From Thinopyrum elongatum (taxonomy: Eukaryota; Streptophyta; Magnoliopsida; Poales; Poaceae), in NCBI GenBank assembly GCA_011799875.1, contig CM022297.1:72925868-72989867 (forward strand): a stretch of 64,000 bases of DNA, written 5' to 3'. Below the pieces are notes generated by a model that was given only the letters and a program-made list of their open reading frames with translations, searched no databases and was not told where the DNA came from. The translations under genes were made by a program, and so were the position numbers. Positions within the stretch are counted from its first letter, which is position 1; every line of letters begins with the position of its first letter. Shown in pieces: positions 1-11,237 of this stretch.

Positions 1-785
1 TGCGTTTTTATTTGCGAACAATTTCTGAAAAAATTTAGGACATAAATTTTTTTATCAATGAAACTTCACAAGATTGATAGCAACTACTCATAAGGATGCC
101 TAGAGGCCATATTGAGCATTCAAACTACTTAGAACTCTAAGAATTCAACATGCAAACCCATTTACAGCAGCACCTAGAGTAGCTAATTATTCAAAATATA
201 GACCACTAAAGCAAAAACTAATTGGAGCAATGGAGGAGTCACATACCAAGTAGCAATCCCCCAAAACAGTTTCGGAAAAGGAGCTTCGAGCAAAGAGATC
301 AAAATCCGCGGGTTTGAGAGCAAGAACACGAGAGAGAGCTATGGTGATTTTTTCTGGAGGTAGGAGATGACATGGGCTAAAGGGATAAGTGAGGGGACCC
401 ACGTGGGAGCCACAACCCACCAGGGCGTGCCTGGGGCTACTGGCGCGCCCTGGTGTCTTGTGGACACCAGGGCACCCCCCTCTGATGTTATTTGTACCAC
501 AAATTCAGAAATATTCTGAAAAAATCATGTTAAATTTTCAGGGCATTCTGAGAACTTTTATTTTTGGGCACTTTTTTTGGAAAATTCAGAAAACAGGATA
601 AACATGGCATTTTATTTTATTTAACTAATAAAAACAGAAAACAAAAGGTAGGGACAGAAGGTTGTGCCTACTAAATTCATCAACTTCATACCTCTAAAAA
701 ATGATGCATTAATAAGGTTGATCAAGTCTTATTAACAACCACTTTCGATTAGTATGAAACCGAAGAACTTTCGTAAAACACTAAG
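1..785 (-). mobile_element. 3' noncoding part of an interrupted Athila-lineage gypsy element
   Basis: This is the left-hand piece of the element whose gag-protease frame lies at 42352-44451. The two pieces are adjacent once the copia insertion with its CTAAG duplication is removed. Read on the minus strand it begins right after the TAG stop of the protease frame and holds no long reading frame. It contains a 10-bp perfect inverted repeat at 448-472. No LTR boundary or polypurine tract could be fixed, so whether part of it is LTR is unknown. The type resembles Fatima-like elements of Triticeae, from memory only. Confidence 0.5.
781..785. repeat. Target site duplication, left copy, of the copia element (CTAAG)
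   Basis: CTAAG lies directly before TGTTGGTGC at 786 and again directly after TAACA at 42347-42351. The match is exact and five bases long, as expected for LTR retrotransposon integration. It proves that 786 and 42346 are the two ends of one element. Confidence 0.95.
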
Positions 786-1325
786 TGTTGGTGCAATATC
801 TGCCTACCTTGTGTTTTGTAGATTGTTGATAGAAACAGGTATGGACTAATTTGTTTGCTAGTGCACACAGAGAGAAAAGTCCATACCCAACCGATGAAAA
901 TGTTGTCTCCGGTGCTGAGTTCCAGGAACTTCACCGAAGCATATCTGCGTTGTAGAGAAGAACAAGCTACACCTGTTGAAGTGATAGAAGTTGAGAAGAT
1001 TAATGTGAAGAAATCGACGCCTCAAAGGTTTTCTGCTAAAGCGAAGCTTTTGCTTCGAAAACTGTCGTCCGAAGGAATTAACTGCAGCGATTGAAGTCGA
1101 AGATGAAATGAAGATGTAGCATTCATTTAGTTTTTCTTCTTTGATTCTTTTGAGTCATAGGACCTCCGTACTATTAAGAGGTGTATAGGTTCTCGATGCT
1201 TAGATCAGCTGTGATGCTTAGCCAAAACCTAGGAAAGCTATGAGAGAAATCTCCTTGTGCTTCGAGTAAATACTTGCCATCATGAGACTGTGATCTTCTT
1301 CGCTTCGAGAGTTTTGCCTCGGACC
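786..1325 (+). repeat. 5' LTR of the copia element, left fragment
   Basis: This segment is collinear with 40759-41298 of the 3' LTR, with about 18 differences in the first 340 bases (about 5%, counted by eye). It stops abruptly at ACC (1323-1325), where sequence of the inserted gypsy-like LTR takes over. The LTR resumes at 31611. Bases equivalent to 41299-41583, including the TATA box, are missing. Confidence 0.9.
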
Positions 1326-1411
1326 AGGTCCGGGCGGGTCATCAATGAGTCGCCAAGCTCCAGCCGGGTCATACATCAGGCCGGGTTACACCGCGGGGTA
1401 TATCCCCGACA
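1324..1411 (-). repeat. Remnant of the 3' LTR of the non-coding gypsy-like element
   Basis: It matches the last 88 bases of the full LTR at 31523-31610 with a few substitutions. About 530 bases of this LTR, its target duplication and 285 bases of copia LTR are missing at the 1323-1325 junction. Confidence 0.9.
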
Positions 1412-1424
1412 TTAGCCCCCAGTT
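1412..1424 (-). other. Polypurine tract of the non-coding gypsy-like element
   Basis: On the minus strand the bases directly before the LTR terminus TGTCGGGG read AACTGGGGGCTAA, a G-rich purine run in the position where plus-strand DNA synthesis is primed. Confidence 0.7.
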
Positions 1425-2384
1425 TAATTTGGATTTATCCATGTTAAACTGATCCTGCAAAATAAACACGAGAACAAATTTGACAAGTTGTGCTCCGGGT
1501 TAAAAGTTCTTCTGAACCAGCACATGATCATCCTTAAGTCCTTGTCATTTCCTTCTTCTGGAAAGTCCGAGTCAATAGACCAACTTCATAGTCAATTTGC
1601 TGACATTGCTTTCTTGTGGAAAATCATTGTGAAAAACAATCCATTTGAATCAGCCTCCAATGCTCTGACTTGGCAAAAATTTTGGTCTTTGAAATATTCA
1701 TCTAATGTTCAGCCAGATTGAAGATGTAGAACTTGTTAAGTTACAATCACCAACACTGTCGGGTTATAAAAAATGATAAAACTGGGTCATGATTGTTGCT
1801 GACGCCGTGTCAATCTTATGGCGACATGGTGCTTGCTTATGTAAATATAGCTTCCAATCGTTGAGCCGGCTCTCCAAGCCTTTCTATGAATAGCTTGGAG
1901 GAAATAAACTTTGCAAATTCCTCCAATAAGAATATGATACCTGATTTGCTCAAAACTGAGAATTTGAAGATATTCCTCCCTTATATGCATATCACCTGTA
2001 GCCCCCAAGTCTTAAGAGGAGAACGTAGTGATAGCTTAAGACTTGCTTTAATATAAATGCTGCAACTTTGGAGACATCCAGGTTGTTCATCCGATTCACC
2101 AGTCATAAACTGAATGTGTTGTATTTCACATGTGTAGCCCCCAAGTACTGGTTTGTCTTGCCTGCAGCAACCTGGGACTTGTAACTGTCATATGCTCATA
2201 AAATTTCAACCAGTGTAGCCCCCAAGGGCCAGGTCATTATGCAATAATGAGCAGGGACTTTGTAGATCTTATTATGTAGACTTGAACAACAATGTGTAGC
2301 CCCCAAGGGCCGGCTCAGTAAGATAGTACTGGGCTGGGACTTTACATGCACTTCATTGAAAATAACATCATATGATGTAGCCCC
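1425..2384 (-). repeat. Internal region with repeated polypurine-like motif, spacing 81 bp
   Basis: The motif TGTAGCCCCCAAG (minus strand CTTGGGGGCTACA) starts at 1997, 2133, 2214, 2295 and 2376. The last three intervals are exactly 81 bases. Variants continue beyond the nested element at about 16228 and 16315. Between the motifs the units share CCGG, GCAGGGACTT and TCAT blocks at moderate identity. Each motif resembles the polypurine tract at 1412-1424. There is no convincing coding frame. Confidence 0.7.
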
Positions 2385-2389
2385 CAAGG
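2385..2389. repeat. Target site duplication, left copy, of the chromovirus element (CAAGG)
   Basis: CAAGG precedes TGTCAGGACC at 2390 and is repeated at 16161-16165 directly after TGTTACA. Rejoining the flanks restores the TAGCCCCCAAGGGCCGG repeat of the host element. Confidence 0.95.
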
Positions 2390-3029
2390 TGTCAGGACCG
2401 GTTTTTCAACAAACATTTATTGAAAAATCGCCCCTTTTGTCAGACCAGTACAGAAAAATCCTTCTTACTGGTAGACAATTCCTTGATACAGAAATCCAGT
2501 AGTACTAAATATTATACAGGGTTGAGCTGAGGCTGCTCAACAATTTGTTACAAGCACGCCAATATTACACATAAAGGCGGATATGACACAAAGGGTGTGG
2601 TGGCATAACTACTAACTCATAATAAAAGAGTGGTGGTGGATATGTCACAGTGAAGTGGGTGACATGACTCCAAAATCTTACAACTCATCAAGCGCCGGAG
2701 TGAGGCTCGATGATTTTATTAGGGTAGCGAAAGCGTATATAATACAAGTGACCAACTCTAGGATCGCAAGGGACTGACTGGGACTCCTCTAGGCATCGGA
2801 CTCTCTATCGTACTCTTCATCCATAAGATCGCCTTCGTCAACATCTGGCCAAATCAACAAGCCAGGTGAGTACTTTGAATGTACTCGCAAGACAGTTTGG
2901 ACATAAGATATAACAAATGCAAACATGATGTACATGAGCAAATTGGTAATACACACTCAGGTAACAAATTTGCACGGCAAGATAAATAAAAAGGAAGTCA
3001 GGCGGTATTGCTCCCGAAATCCCAATAAA

Positions 3030-3395
3030 ATAGCAGAAGACCGATCGGGTGTCTGAAGCGACGCCTCGAAAGGTAAAAATAAATTAACATGCCGCAGTCG
3101 GGCGTCAGGGCGACACCACATAAAGGGCTTATACTGAAAAGTAAATGACAGTACGTGCCACAGTCGGCCGTCTGAATGCGACATCTCGAAAAGGGCTTAT
3201 AATGAAAGTAAATAATCAGAATGCCACAGTCGGACGTCTGAGCGACATCACATAGAGGGCTTATATCAAAAGTAAATAACAAGAATGCCACAGTCGGACG
3301 TCTGAGCGACATCACATAAAGGACTTATATCAAAAGTAAATCACAAGAATGCCACAGTCGGACGTCTGAGCGACATCACATAAAGGGCTTATATT
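3030..3395 (-). repeat. Tandem array in the LTR, five units of 64-66 bp
   Basis: The anchor GCC(A/G)CAGTCGG starts at 3091, 3157, 3223, 3287 and 3351, giving spacings of 66, 66, 64 and 64. Each unit carries CGTCTGAGCGACATCACAT and AAGGGCTTATATCAAAAGTAAAT-type blocks. The same array occurs in the other LTR at about 12742-13107. Confidence 0.9.
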
Positions 3396-5150
3396 TCATC
3401 CTTCGAATTCGAGTAGTTCATGGGGTAGCACCATCCCAAGGAATACTCGGTACATAATAATAAACAGGTTAGTCCATCCACAGGAATAACATTCAGCCGG
3501 GTTTACCACTGTCAGTTAACATGTTTGTTCTCCAGAGACTGACACTGAGACTGACACTGAGACTGACACTAGATCTGTCAACCAACGTCCTTGACCGAGG
3601 ACATGGATACTCGAATGGTTTTGACTCTGCAGAGTTTGTACTTTTTACCCACAGCCAACGGATTTCAGTAGTCACAAAGGACTAGTTCCGTCTACGGTAT
3701 TTTAGAAGAAAACACATCTAACCAGTACACACCCATTCCACATCCCGCTGTCAGGAATCACCCTAGGCAATGTTCAAGAAAAACTCTAAGACGGGGAGGT
3801 CAACACCTCGAATAGCATGGGATCAAATTTATATCACGCGCTCTAAGGGGTGCCCCCCTCTCGGTCCCAATCGGAAACACCCATGCCCCCTGACCGGATG
3901 ACGGGCTTTAATCCAGGGCCATGGAACCCTCATCACGGCCCCTCTATTTGGTGTGTACATGGAAAGAGGTTTGCAACTTACTAAACCGTATTCTTTGCAG
4001 AAAACATGTGGCAGCATGAAAAGAAGGCGAACGGGAACAAGACTCGATCTATGTCATCACTGGAGTTAAACAGTTTGTTTTAGAACTAGCATGCTCCAAC
4101 AATACCAGCTTGCAACCTATCATGCCACCACATGATTAGGTTGTTTCACCATCTTATGATCACATCAAGTTTTGTAGCTCACTTGCAACTTACCTTGCAT
4201 GAAATATAACATTCAACAAATGCTTATATAAACATGCCATGAGAAAACCACTCAAGCAAACATGAAAAACACTCATCATATCAAAGGTTCAAACATGCTT
4301 GCCTGGTTCGGAGTAGTCGGAGTCTAGCTCGGCGAAGTTGACGGCACCGTCACCTCCTTCGATATCTACCTTAGATAAAAATATCGGATTCTAACGTAAA
4401 TACCATGCGTGCATAAAAATAGTTCCAAATATTTTTCAAATAAATATGATAAAAAACTAGACAGAAAAATAGAGATGACAGAAAAAGAATCAACTCAAAA
4501 TCATCTTTTGTTTAAAAGTTATAAAGGTTTTAGTCCAGGGACCAATCTGTAAGAAATAGAAAACCGTCCAGGGGCTAGTTTGAATAAACAAAAAACGTTT
4601 CGGATAGAAATACGCCAAACCAAAGAGAAAACGTATTCTGCCCGAAGGCGTCTTCAGAAAACGGTTCGAATAAGAAGAGGAGAGGCTGACGAGGGGGTCC
4701 CACCCGTCAGGTTTAAAAAGAGCTCGCCGGCGCCAGAAGCAAACGGTGAACGCCGGCGACGATCGACGGCGAACTAGAGGAGGGCAAGGGGATGGTTGCA
4801 CTTACGGGACAATTCCGCGTCGGTGGGTGGTGGAATTGGTCGTCGGCGAGTACCACATCGACGGCCAATTCCTCTACAGCGGACGGCGGCGTCGGGCGGG
4901 GATGGATCTCTCCGAGGAGAGCTGCAGACGCCAAATTGACGCGCGGGTCAGGGGAGTGAGTGCACTAGGAGGCGGCTGACCAAATCTGGGCTGCGGGAGC
5001 TCACTCACCAAAGAGGATTTAGCCGGAGCCCGAAGCGGATCGGGGCGGCCGGAGGCGAGGAAGAAGACCCTCCCGAGGCCCTCGGATGAGTGGAGCGTGG
5101 TTCTGAGGAGAGGTGGAGTGGTGGTGAGGTGCTGGATGGCTCGTGGCCTT

Positions 5151-5160
5151 CTATTTATAG
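5151..5160 (-). promoter_or_regulatory. TATA box of the chromovirus 3' LTR
   Basis: The minus strand reads CCGCCTATAAATAG. The same sequence is at 14862-14871 in the 5' LTR, where it would drive transcription of the element. The related element at 20254-30478 has CTATAAAAGG at the matching place. Confidence 0.6.
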
Positions 5161-6448
5161 GCGGGTGATGGGGGTTGCCGTGACGAAGATTTACTTCGGC
5201 GCGGATCACGGCGGTCGGCGCGGTTAGCAGGGAGGTTACGGCTGTGGGCATGCAGCTGCACCTCTCTAGTCTCCATATTAGCACTAAACCAAGCTGGTTA
5301 TGCAGGGGAATCGCCGTTCGATGGAAAGGTGGCTTACGGCCACGGCGGGTGCAGAGAGCGTGCTCTACACTGCTCAGGGCACGCCGACGGTTCTGCCGTG
5401 CGCGTGCAGGTGTGGGATGGCCAAGCGGAGGTCCCTGGTGGTTTGGGCGGTGCTGTGCTGCGGCGTTCTACAAGGGAGGCCTCTGGCGATGGCGGCCGAC
5501 GGCCCTGTTGCCGTGGAAGGGGGCGGTGCCGACGCGCCAGCTCACCACCGATGCCCACAACCGGCCAACCGTCCGTGCGACGCCTAGGATAAGAAGGAGG
5601 AACAGGGAGCAACGGGCCAACGCGCGCACTGGCGAGATTGAAGCGGAGCTCTGACGAAAACGACACTGTCACCAGAAGCTTAACACTGAAACTCTGAATT
5701 TGACTGAAACAGTGCACGCCAGCTGTTCGACGAAATGTTTGACGCACGTGGAAAAATTTTCTGGAGCTGAAACTTGGAGGGGTGGTCTCTTGATGCATCC
5801 AGAGACTACCTGAATTTTCTTTGAATTTTTAGAAAGGGAAAAGAATGAATTTCAACAAAAATAGCAAATCTGGTCCAAACTTGCAGTAAGCAAATTTTGA
5901 AAAATTTGAACTGTGGACCAGCGGCTCTTGATGGATCTAGGTTTAGGGTACCAAGGAGTAGCTAGGGTAATTTACTTGGGATTAATAGCTCAAGGAATCT
6001 GGTACTTCCTTTGTAAATCCCAAGGGTCCAAATAAATTATAGAAAAAAGTTTGAGGTTAAAATAAATAGAAATAAAATCTAAAAGAGGTTGAAACTTGCT
6101 GGAATTGGATGCTTGGCTTGACCCAAAGTAGGGAGGAGGGTTTAGGAAGAAAATTTACAACATAGGTCATGGCAAGAGAGTATTTTTGAATAGGGAAAGA
6201 TAAATCCAAAAATTATAGGAATTCTTTTTAATAAAAGAAATAGTAAAACAACCCAAGAGTATTTGTGTTGAACCAACACATGTTGAAAAAACCCTCAAGA
6301 CCAGAATCAAGATCGAGAAGGACTCATAAACGATTTGTCATAAAAAGGATTTGAGAAGGAGAGTCCCTCTTTAGAAAAATTCAAATAACCTCCTTTAAAT
6401 CAAATAAAGAATTTGGTAAAAATCAAACCAAAATTTTGGGTTGTTTCA

Positions 6449-6463
6449 ACACCTACCCCCTTA
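6449..6463 (-). other. Polypurine tract of the chromovirus element
   Basis: Minus-strand TAAGGGGGTAGGTGT lies between the pol stop codon and the 3' LTR. The stop codon itself forms the first bases of the tract. Confidence 0.8.
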
Positions 6464-6730
6464 GGAAAAATCTCGTCCCCGAGATTTCAGCTGATTCTCA
6501 AATAGGTGTGGGTACTTTGCCCGAAGAAAATCCTCTCTTTCCCATGTTGCTTCATCCTCGGTGTGATTGCTCCACTGAACCTTGAAAAACTTAATTGTCT
6601 TCTGACGGGTCCTTCTTTCAGACTCCTCCAATATTTTTATTGGACGTTCCCTGTAGGTGAGGTCTGGTTGCACGTCAATGCTCTCATGTGATACATGCTT
6701 CTCTGGGTTGCTTACACATTTCCTCAACTA
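6461..6730 (-). pseudogene. C-terminal chromodomain of the chromovirus polyprotein
   Basis: This 88-codon piece follows an in-frame TAG (6728-6730) that splits it from the integrase. It contains the chromodomain-like strand and helix motif KFFKVQWSNHTEDEATWERE and ends a few bases before the 3' LTR. In chromoviruses this domain directs integration toward particular chromatin. The stop is the kind made by a C-to-T change in CAG. The same final codons (lysine-serine-arginine-glycine) survive in the gag-pol-less element at 24731-24745. Confidence 0.8.
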
Positions 6731-6832
6731 TGAGATGTGGAACACGTCATGGACGTCTGACAGTTCTTCAGGTAGGTCTAGCTGGTAGGCCACTGTGCCT
6801 CTTCGTGCAATCACATAGAAGGGTCCAATAAA

Positions 6833-7534
6833 TCATGGTGCCAGCTTTCCTTTAACTTTGAATCGTTGCAGGCCCCTCATAGGGGATACTCTTAGATACA
6901 TATATTCACCGGGTTCAAAACTGACTTCACGATGTTTTTTATCGTAATAACTCTTTTGTCGGCTCTGGGCTGTCTTGAGTCGATCCCTGATTAGTTTAAC
7001 TTTCTCCTCAGCTTCCTTGAGCATGTCTGGGCCGAAGATACGACTGTCTCCTGTCTCTGACCAATTTAATGGGGTACGGCATCTTCGCCCATACAAGGCT
7101 TCAAAAGGTGCCATTTGTAGACTGGCTTGGTAACTGTTGTTGTACGCGAACTCGGCATACGGCAAGCTTTCTTCCCAACTGGTTCCATAGGTGAGAACAC
7201 AGGCTCTCACCATGTCCTCTAGAATTTGGTTCACACGTTCAGTCTGTCCTCCAGTCTGGGGGTGGTATGCTGTACTGAATACTAGTTGAGTTCCCAGAGC
7301 TTCTTGTAAATGATCCCAAAATCTGGAGACGAATTGAGTGCCTCTGTCGGATATTATAGTCTTTGGAATTCCATGCAGATAAACAATACGGGAGAGATAA
7401 TGCCTGGCAAGCTTCTGAGTGGTGTGGGTTGTCTTTACTGGAATAAAATGTGCCACCTTGGTTAATCTATCTGTGATGACCCATATGGCATCATTTCCAT
7501 GTCGTGACCGAGGTAGCCCGACAATAAAATCCAT
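6833..7534 (-). pseudogene. Chromovirus integrase core and C-terminal region
   Basis: The frame opens with MDFIVGLPRSRHGNDAIW and carries the catalytic acidic residues of an rve-type integrase: aspartate in VITDRLTK, aspartate in SDRGTQF and glutamate in GQTERVNQ. A GPY/F-like region follows (SPMRGLQRFKVKGKLAP). It ends at an in-frame TGA (6833-6835), probably from CGA, and continues in the same frame toward the chromodomain. Upstream it is separated from the zinc-finger half by a one-base length change in a run of six T (7592-7597, plus strand) and a TAG at 7574-7576. Confidence 0.88.
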
Positions 7535-7556
7535 TCCAATTTCGTCCCATTTCCAT

Positions 7557-8933
7557 TCAGGTATCCTGTTTGGCTATAACAGTCCTGCTGGTTTTTTGGT
7601 GCTCGGCTTTAATGTGCTGACATGAATCACAACATGCAATGAATGTGGCTATATCCCTTTTCATACCGTGCCACCAAAAAATTTCCTGAATGTCCTTGTA
7701 CACTTTGGTTCCTCCAGGGTGGATTGAATACGGAGCAGTGTGGCCTTCGGCCAAAATTTGCTGTTTGAGGTCCTCTATATTTGGTACGCATAGCCTGTCT
7801 CCGTACCATAATATTCCCTTGTCGTCTACGACGAATTCTGAGGCCTTGCCCAGACTCACTTTTCTTTTTATGCCTTCGATGCTGGGGTGTCCATGCTGAG
7901 CTTTCTTAATATGCTCCATTAGGGTGGGCTGTATTTCCAAATTTGACACAGTGCCTTCAGTGACCAACACCATGTTGAGTTTGGCAAACTCCCGCTGAAA
8001 CTCAGGTCTCAAGTTTTGTAGACTGTCGTTGCTCGAGCTTGGGTTTCGGCTAAGAGCATCTGCCACTACATTCGCCTTTCCTGGATGGTAGTGAATGCCA
8101 ACATCATAATCTTTCACTAATTCCAACCAGCGTCCTTGTCGTAAATTGAGTTCTGGTTGTGTGAAAATATATTTGAGGCTTTTATGGTCCGTATATATTT
8201 CACAACGATTCCCAAGCAAAAAGTGCCTCCATTCTTTGAGTGCATGAATAACTGCTGCTAATTCCAAGTCATGAGTAGGATAATTTTCTTCATGCCTTCG
8301 TAGTTGCCTGGAAGCATATGCGACTACTTTGCCTTCTTGCATTAATACGCATCCGAGGCCTTTCCTGGACACGTCGCAATATACTTCAAAAAATTTGTGT
8401 ATGTCTGGCACGACTAATACTGGTGCTATTGTTAATCTCCTTTTGAGTTCTTGGAAACTTTTCTCGCAAGCTTCAGTCCACATAAATTTCTTATCCTTCT
8501 TGAGTAGCTGTGTCATAGGTTTTGCTATGGTGGAGAATCCCTCAATAAATCTTCTATAATATCCAGCCATTCGTAGAAAACTTCGTATATCTGTTATGTT
8601 GGCTGGTTGTTTCCAGTCAAGTACGGCTTTGACTTTTTCTGGGTCCACGGCAACACCTTCTTGGGTTAATACGTGGCCCAGAAAACCAACTTGTTTTAAC
8701 CAAAATTCACATTTGCTGAATTTGGCGTACAATTGATGTTTCCTTAATTCTCCCAGTACAATTCTGAGATGTTCAGCATGTTCTTCTGGTGTCTTGGAAT
8801 ATACTAAAATATCATCAATGAACACCACAACAAATTTGTCCATAAATTTCATAAACACTTTGTTCATGAGGTGGACAAAGTATGCGGGGGCGTTTGTTAG
8901 TCCGAACGGCATTACTGTAAATTCATAACCCAT
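7557..8933 (-). pseudogene. Chromovirus reverse transcriptase palm, RNase H and integrase zinc finger
   Basis: The 458-codon frame has the reverse transcriptase active-site motif FIDD at residues 38-41 (about 8811-8822) followed by ILVYS, then thumb and connection regions. An RNase H domain follows with [13 protein letters not shown] near residue 250, and the HHCC zinc-binding region of integrase ends with CDSCQHIK. It is out of frame with the upstream piece: about 8931 two bases appear to be missing compared with the usual GLYEF-type sequence of the family. It lies in the usual chromovirus order. Confidence 0.92.
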
Positions 8934-10203
8934 ATCTGGAGGTGAATGCTGTCTTTGGGATATCTTCTGTCTGTACTTTTAATTGATGATATCCCGACCT
9001 TAAATCAATTTTTGAGAAAAACTTGGCTTGTGCGAGCTGGTCAAATAAATCATTTATCCATGGCATCGGATATTTGTTTTTGATGGTGACCATGTTGAGT
9101 GCTCGATAGTCTATACATAATCTCAGTGTCCCATCTCTTTTCTTGGCAAATAATACTGGTGAACCCCAAGGTGAGGAGCTAGCCCTGATATAACCTTTGT
9201 CCAGTAATTCCTTTATTTGCTTCTTCAATTCTACCAGCTCGGAGGGTGCCATTCTGTATGGTTTCTTGTAAATGGGAGTGGTTCCAGGTGCTAGTTCAAT
9301 AATGAACTCTATTTCCCGGTCTGGTGGCATGCCTGGTAGCTCTTCGGGAAATACATCAGGAAACTCACACACCACTGGAACTTTACTTAACTCTGAAATA
9401 TCCACCTTGTTCAATCTTGGTCGCAGTGATATTGGTCTTTCTTCAGCTGCAATTTTTATCGTCTTCCCGCGATGATGAGTGAGAATCACAGTCCGATTGA
9501 AACAGTCGATAAATCCCCTGTTGGTGGTTAACCAGTCCATTCCTAGGATAACATCCAGTCCCTTATTTTCCAATACAATGAGGTTTGCCCAAAACTTTAA
9601 TCCCTCAATCTCAACAACCACACCTTGGCAGTAACTCTGAGTGATTTGCTTAATCCCGGGTGACTTGATGGTCATGGAATTTTCCAAGGGAAGAATCGGA
9701 AAATCATGTTGCAAAGCAAATTTCTTGGAAATGAACGAGTGAGAAGCTCCAGAATCGAACAAAACCGTGCCAGGTATTGTGTTGACAGGGAACGTACCGA
9801 GTACGATGTCCGAAGCATTCTGTGCTTCCTCCTTGGTCACATGGTTCACGTGACCCTTCCTGTGATTGTTATTGGGGTTGAAGTTGTTGCGCTTAGGGGC
9901 TGAATTATTTCCATTGTTGTTCGGCTTGAGGGCCGAATTTCTTGGCTTTGGGCACTGCTTGGCATAGTGTCCTTCCTCTCCACAGGCGAAGCAAGTAACG
10001 CCTGGGCGATACATAAAATCCTTGTTCCTTGCATGAAATTTTTTGTTTGGGTGTGGAACATTGGTTGCGGATTTGTTCGCCCCATTTCTCTGGAAATCAT
10101 TCTTGTTCCGGTTGTTGCGAGAATGAGTAGTCTTGTCCCTTTTGCGCTTGCAAAAATCCTCCAAGCTGCGGCCCTCATTTTCCAATGTAATAGCCTTGTC
10201 CAC
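8923..10203 (-). pseudogene. Chromovirus gag zinc knuckle, protease and N-terminal reverse transcriptase
   Basis: The 426-codon frame carries a CCHC knuckle (cysteines at residues 71, 74 and 84, histidine 79), a retroviral-type aspartic protease motif FDSGASHSF at residues 149-157, and the start of reverse transcriptase ([44 protein letters not shown]). It is in the same frame as the gag piece upstream, from which it is parted only by the TAG at 10240-10242. The usual single gag-pol frame of this lineage is therefore recognisable. Confidence 0.92.
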
Positions 10204-10239
10204 AAGCGTTTTGAAATCTGGAAAGGTGTGTACGACCAG

Positions 10240-10908
10240 CTAGCATTTAAGTGCTGGTGCCAGACCATCTAGAAATTTTTCCATCTTTTTATTTTCAGTC
10301 ATATGTTCTTCGTTGGCATAACGAGATAATTGAGTAAACTGACTATTGTACTCATTCACTGTCATGCTTCTCTGCTTGAGGTCATCAAACTCCCTTTTTT
10401 TGATCTTCATAACACTTCTGGGAATGTGCGCTCCACAAAAATTTTCCTTAAATTCCTCCCAGGTGATGTTGTTTTCACTGGGGTGCATGTGTAGGAAGTT
10501 TTCCCACCATGATGCAGCTGCTCCAGTGAGGTAGTGAGGTGCATAAAGTACCTTCTCACGGTCCGAACATTGTGCAATAATTAATTTCCTCTCAATGTCT
10601 CGAAGCCAATCATCGGCCTCAAGAGGTTTTTCAGTGTGAGAGAAAGTTGGGGGACGTGTCTTTTGTAGTTCAGACAATTTGGAATGCTGCTGGTATGGTT
10701 CGCGGTGATTTCCCATATTGATAATGTGGTTCATCATTTCTTGATGCTGCTGCTGGCTTTGCTCATAAAGGCGGCATACTTGAGAAAACGCTGCTTCACT
10801 GCCTTGCTGACTTGACTGCCCCTGTGTGAAATTGTTACTTGTCTGGGTACCATAATTTTCTTCTGGCGACTTGGCATGGAACGAGTCCAGGGACGAGGCA
10901 TTTTCCAC
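10240..10908 (-). pseudogene. Chromovirus gag, capsid region
   Basis: The 222-codon frame opens at ATG 10908 and shows the retrotransposon gag pattern DDWLRDIERKL, HYLTGAAASWWENF and NEYNSQFTQLSRYA. It stops at TAG (10240-10242) although the same frame continues to the zinc knuckle and protease. A CAG-to-TAG change explains the stop. The protein would form the particle that packages the RNA. The region between it and the primer site is occupied by the extra reading frame at 11238-11933. Confidence 0.88.
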
Positions 10909-11237
10909 TCTGGGGTATTTTTGCAGAACTCATGAGAAAAATCTGAGTAGCAAAAATAAATAATTTTGCAAAGGCAGAAATTTAAAAACTCCAAGATTTT
11001 TTTTCAAGAAAACACTTGATTTCGCATGGAGAATGACCGCTCAGTACATATCTTACAAGCAAGCCGTAATTATACAGTACATCACTCAGGATGTGCGTAC
11101 ACATTCCTGACATGTTATTTAGGCTAGTGCACTTCTCCGAGTTCCTACATGATGCGCATAGAAACTACTTCTCACCAAGCCTATACACATATAAGCCTAT
11201 CTTACAAGCTGGTACATCACACGGCTGCTCGGCGCAC

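Larger units (their letters stand above)
2390..6448 (-). repeat. 3' LTR of the chromovirus element
   Basis: It is 4059 bases long and runs from TGTCAGGACC to GTTTCA on the plus strand. It is collinear with 12101-16160. In the stretches compared by eye there were about 9 differences in 465 bases. A five-unit tandem array lies near its plus-strand left end (about 3030-3395). The rest is noncoding, and the several short open frames inside are not conserved genes. Confidence 0.95.

Noticed and set aside
2998..3315. 105-codon repeated frame in the chromovirus LTR
   Set aside because: Follows from the 64-66-bp array inside the LTR. It shows no recognisable domain.
5244..5798. Several overlapping 90-150-codon frames in the chromovirus 3' LTR
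   Set aside because: They overlap one another on both strands in a GC-rich stretch upstream of the TATA box and show no known domain.
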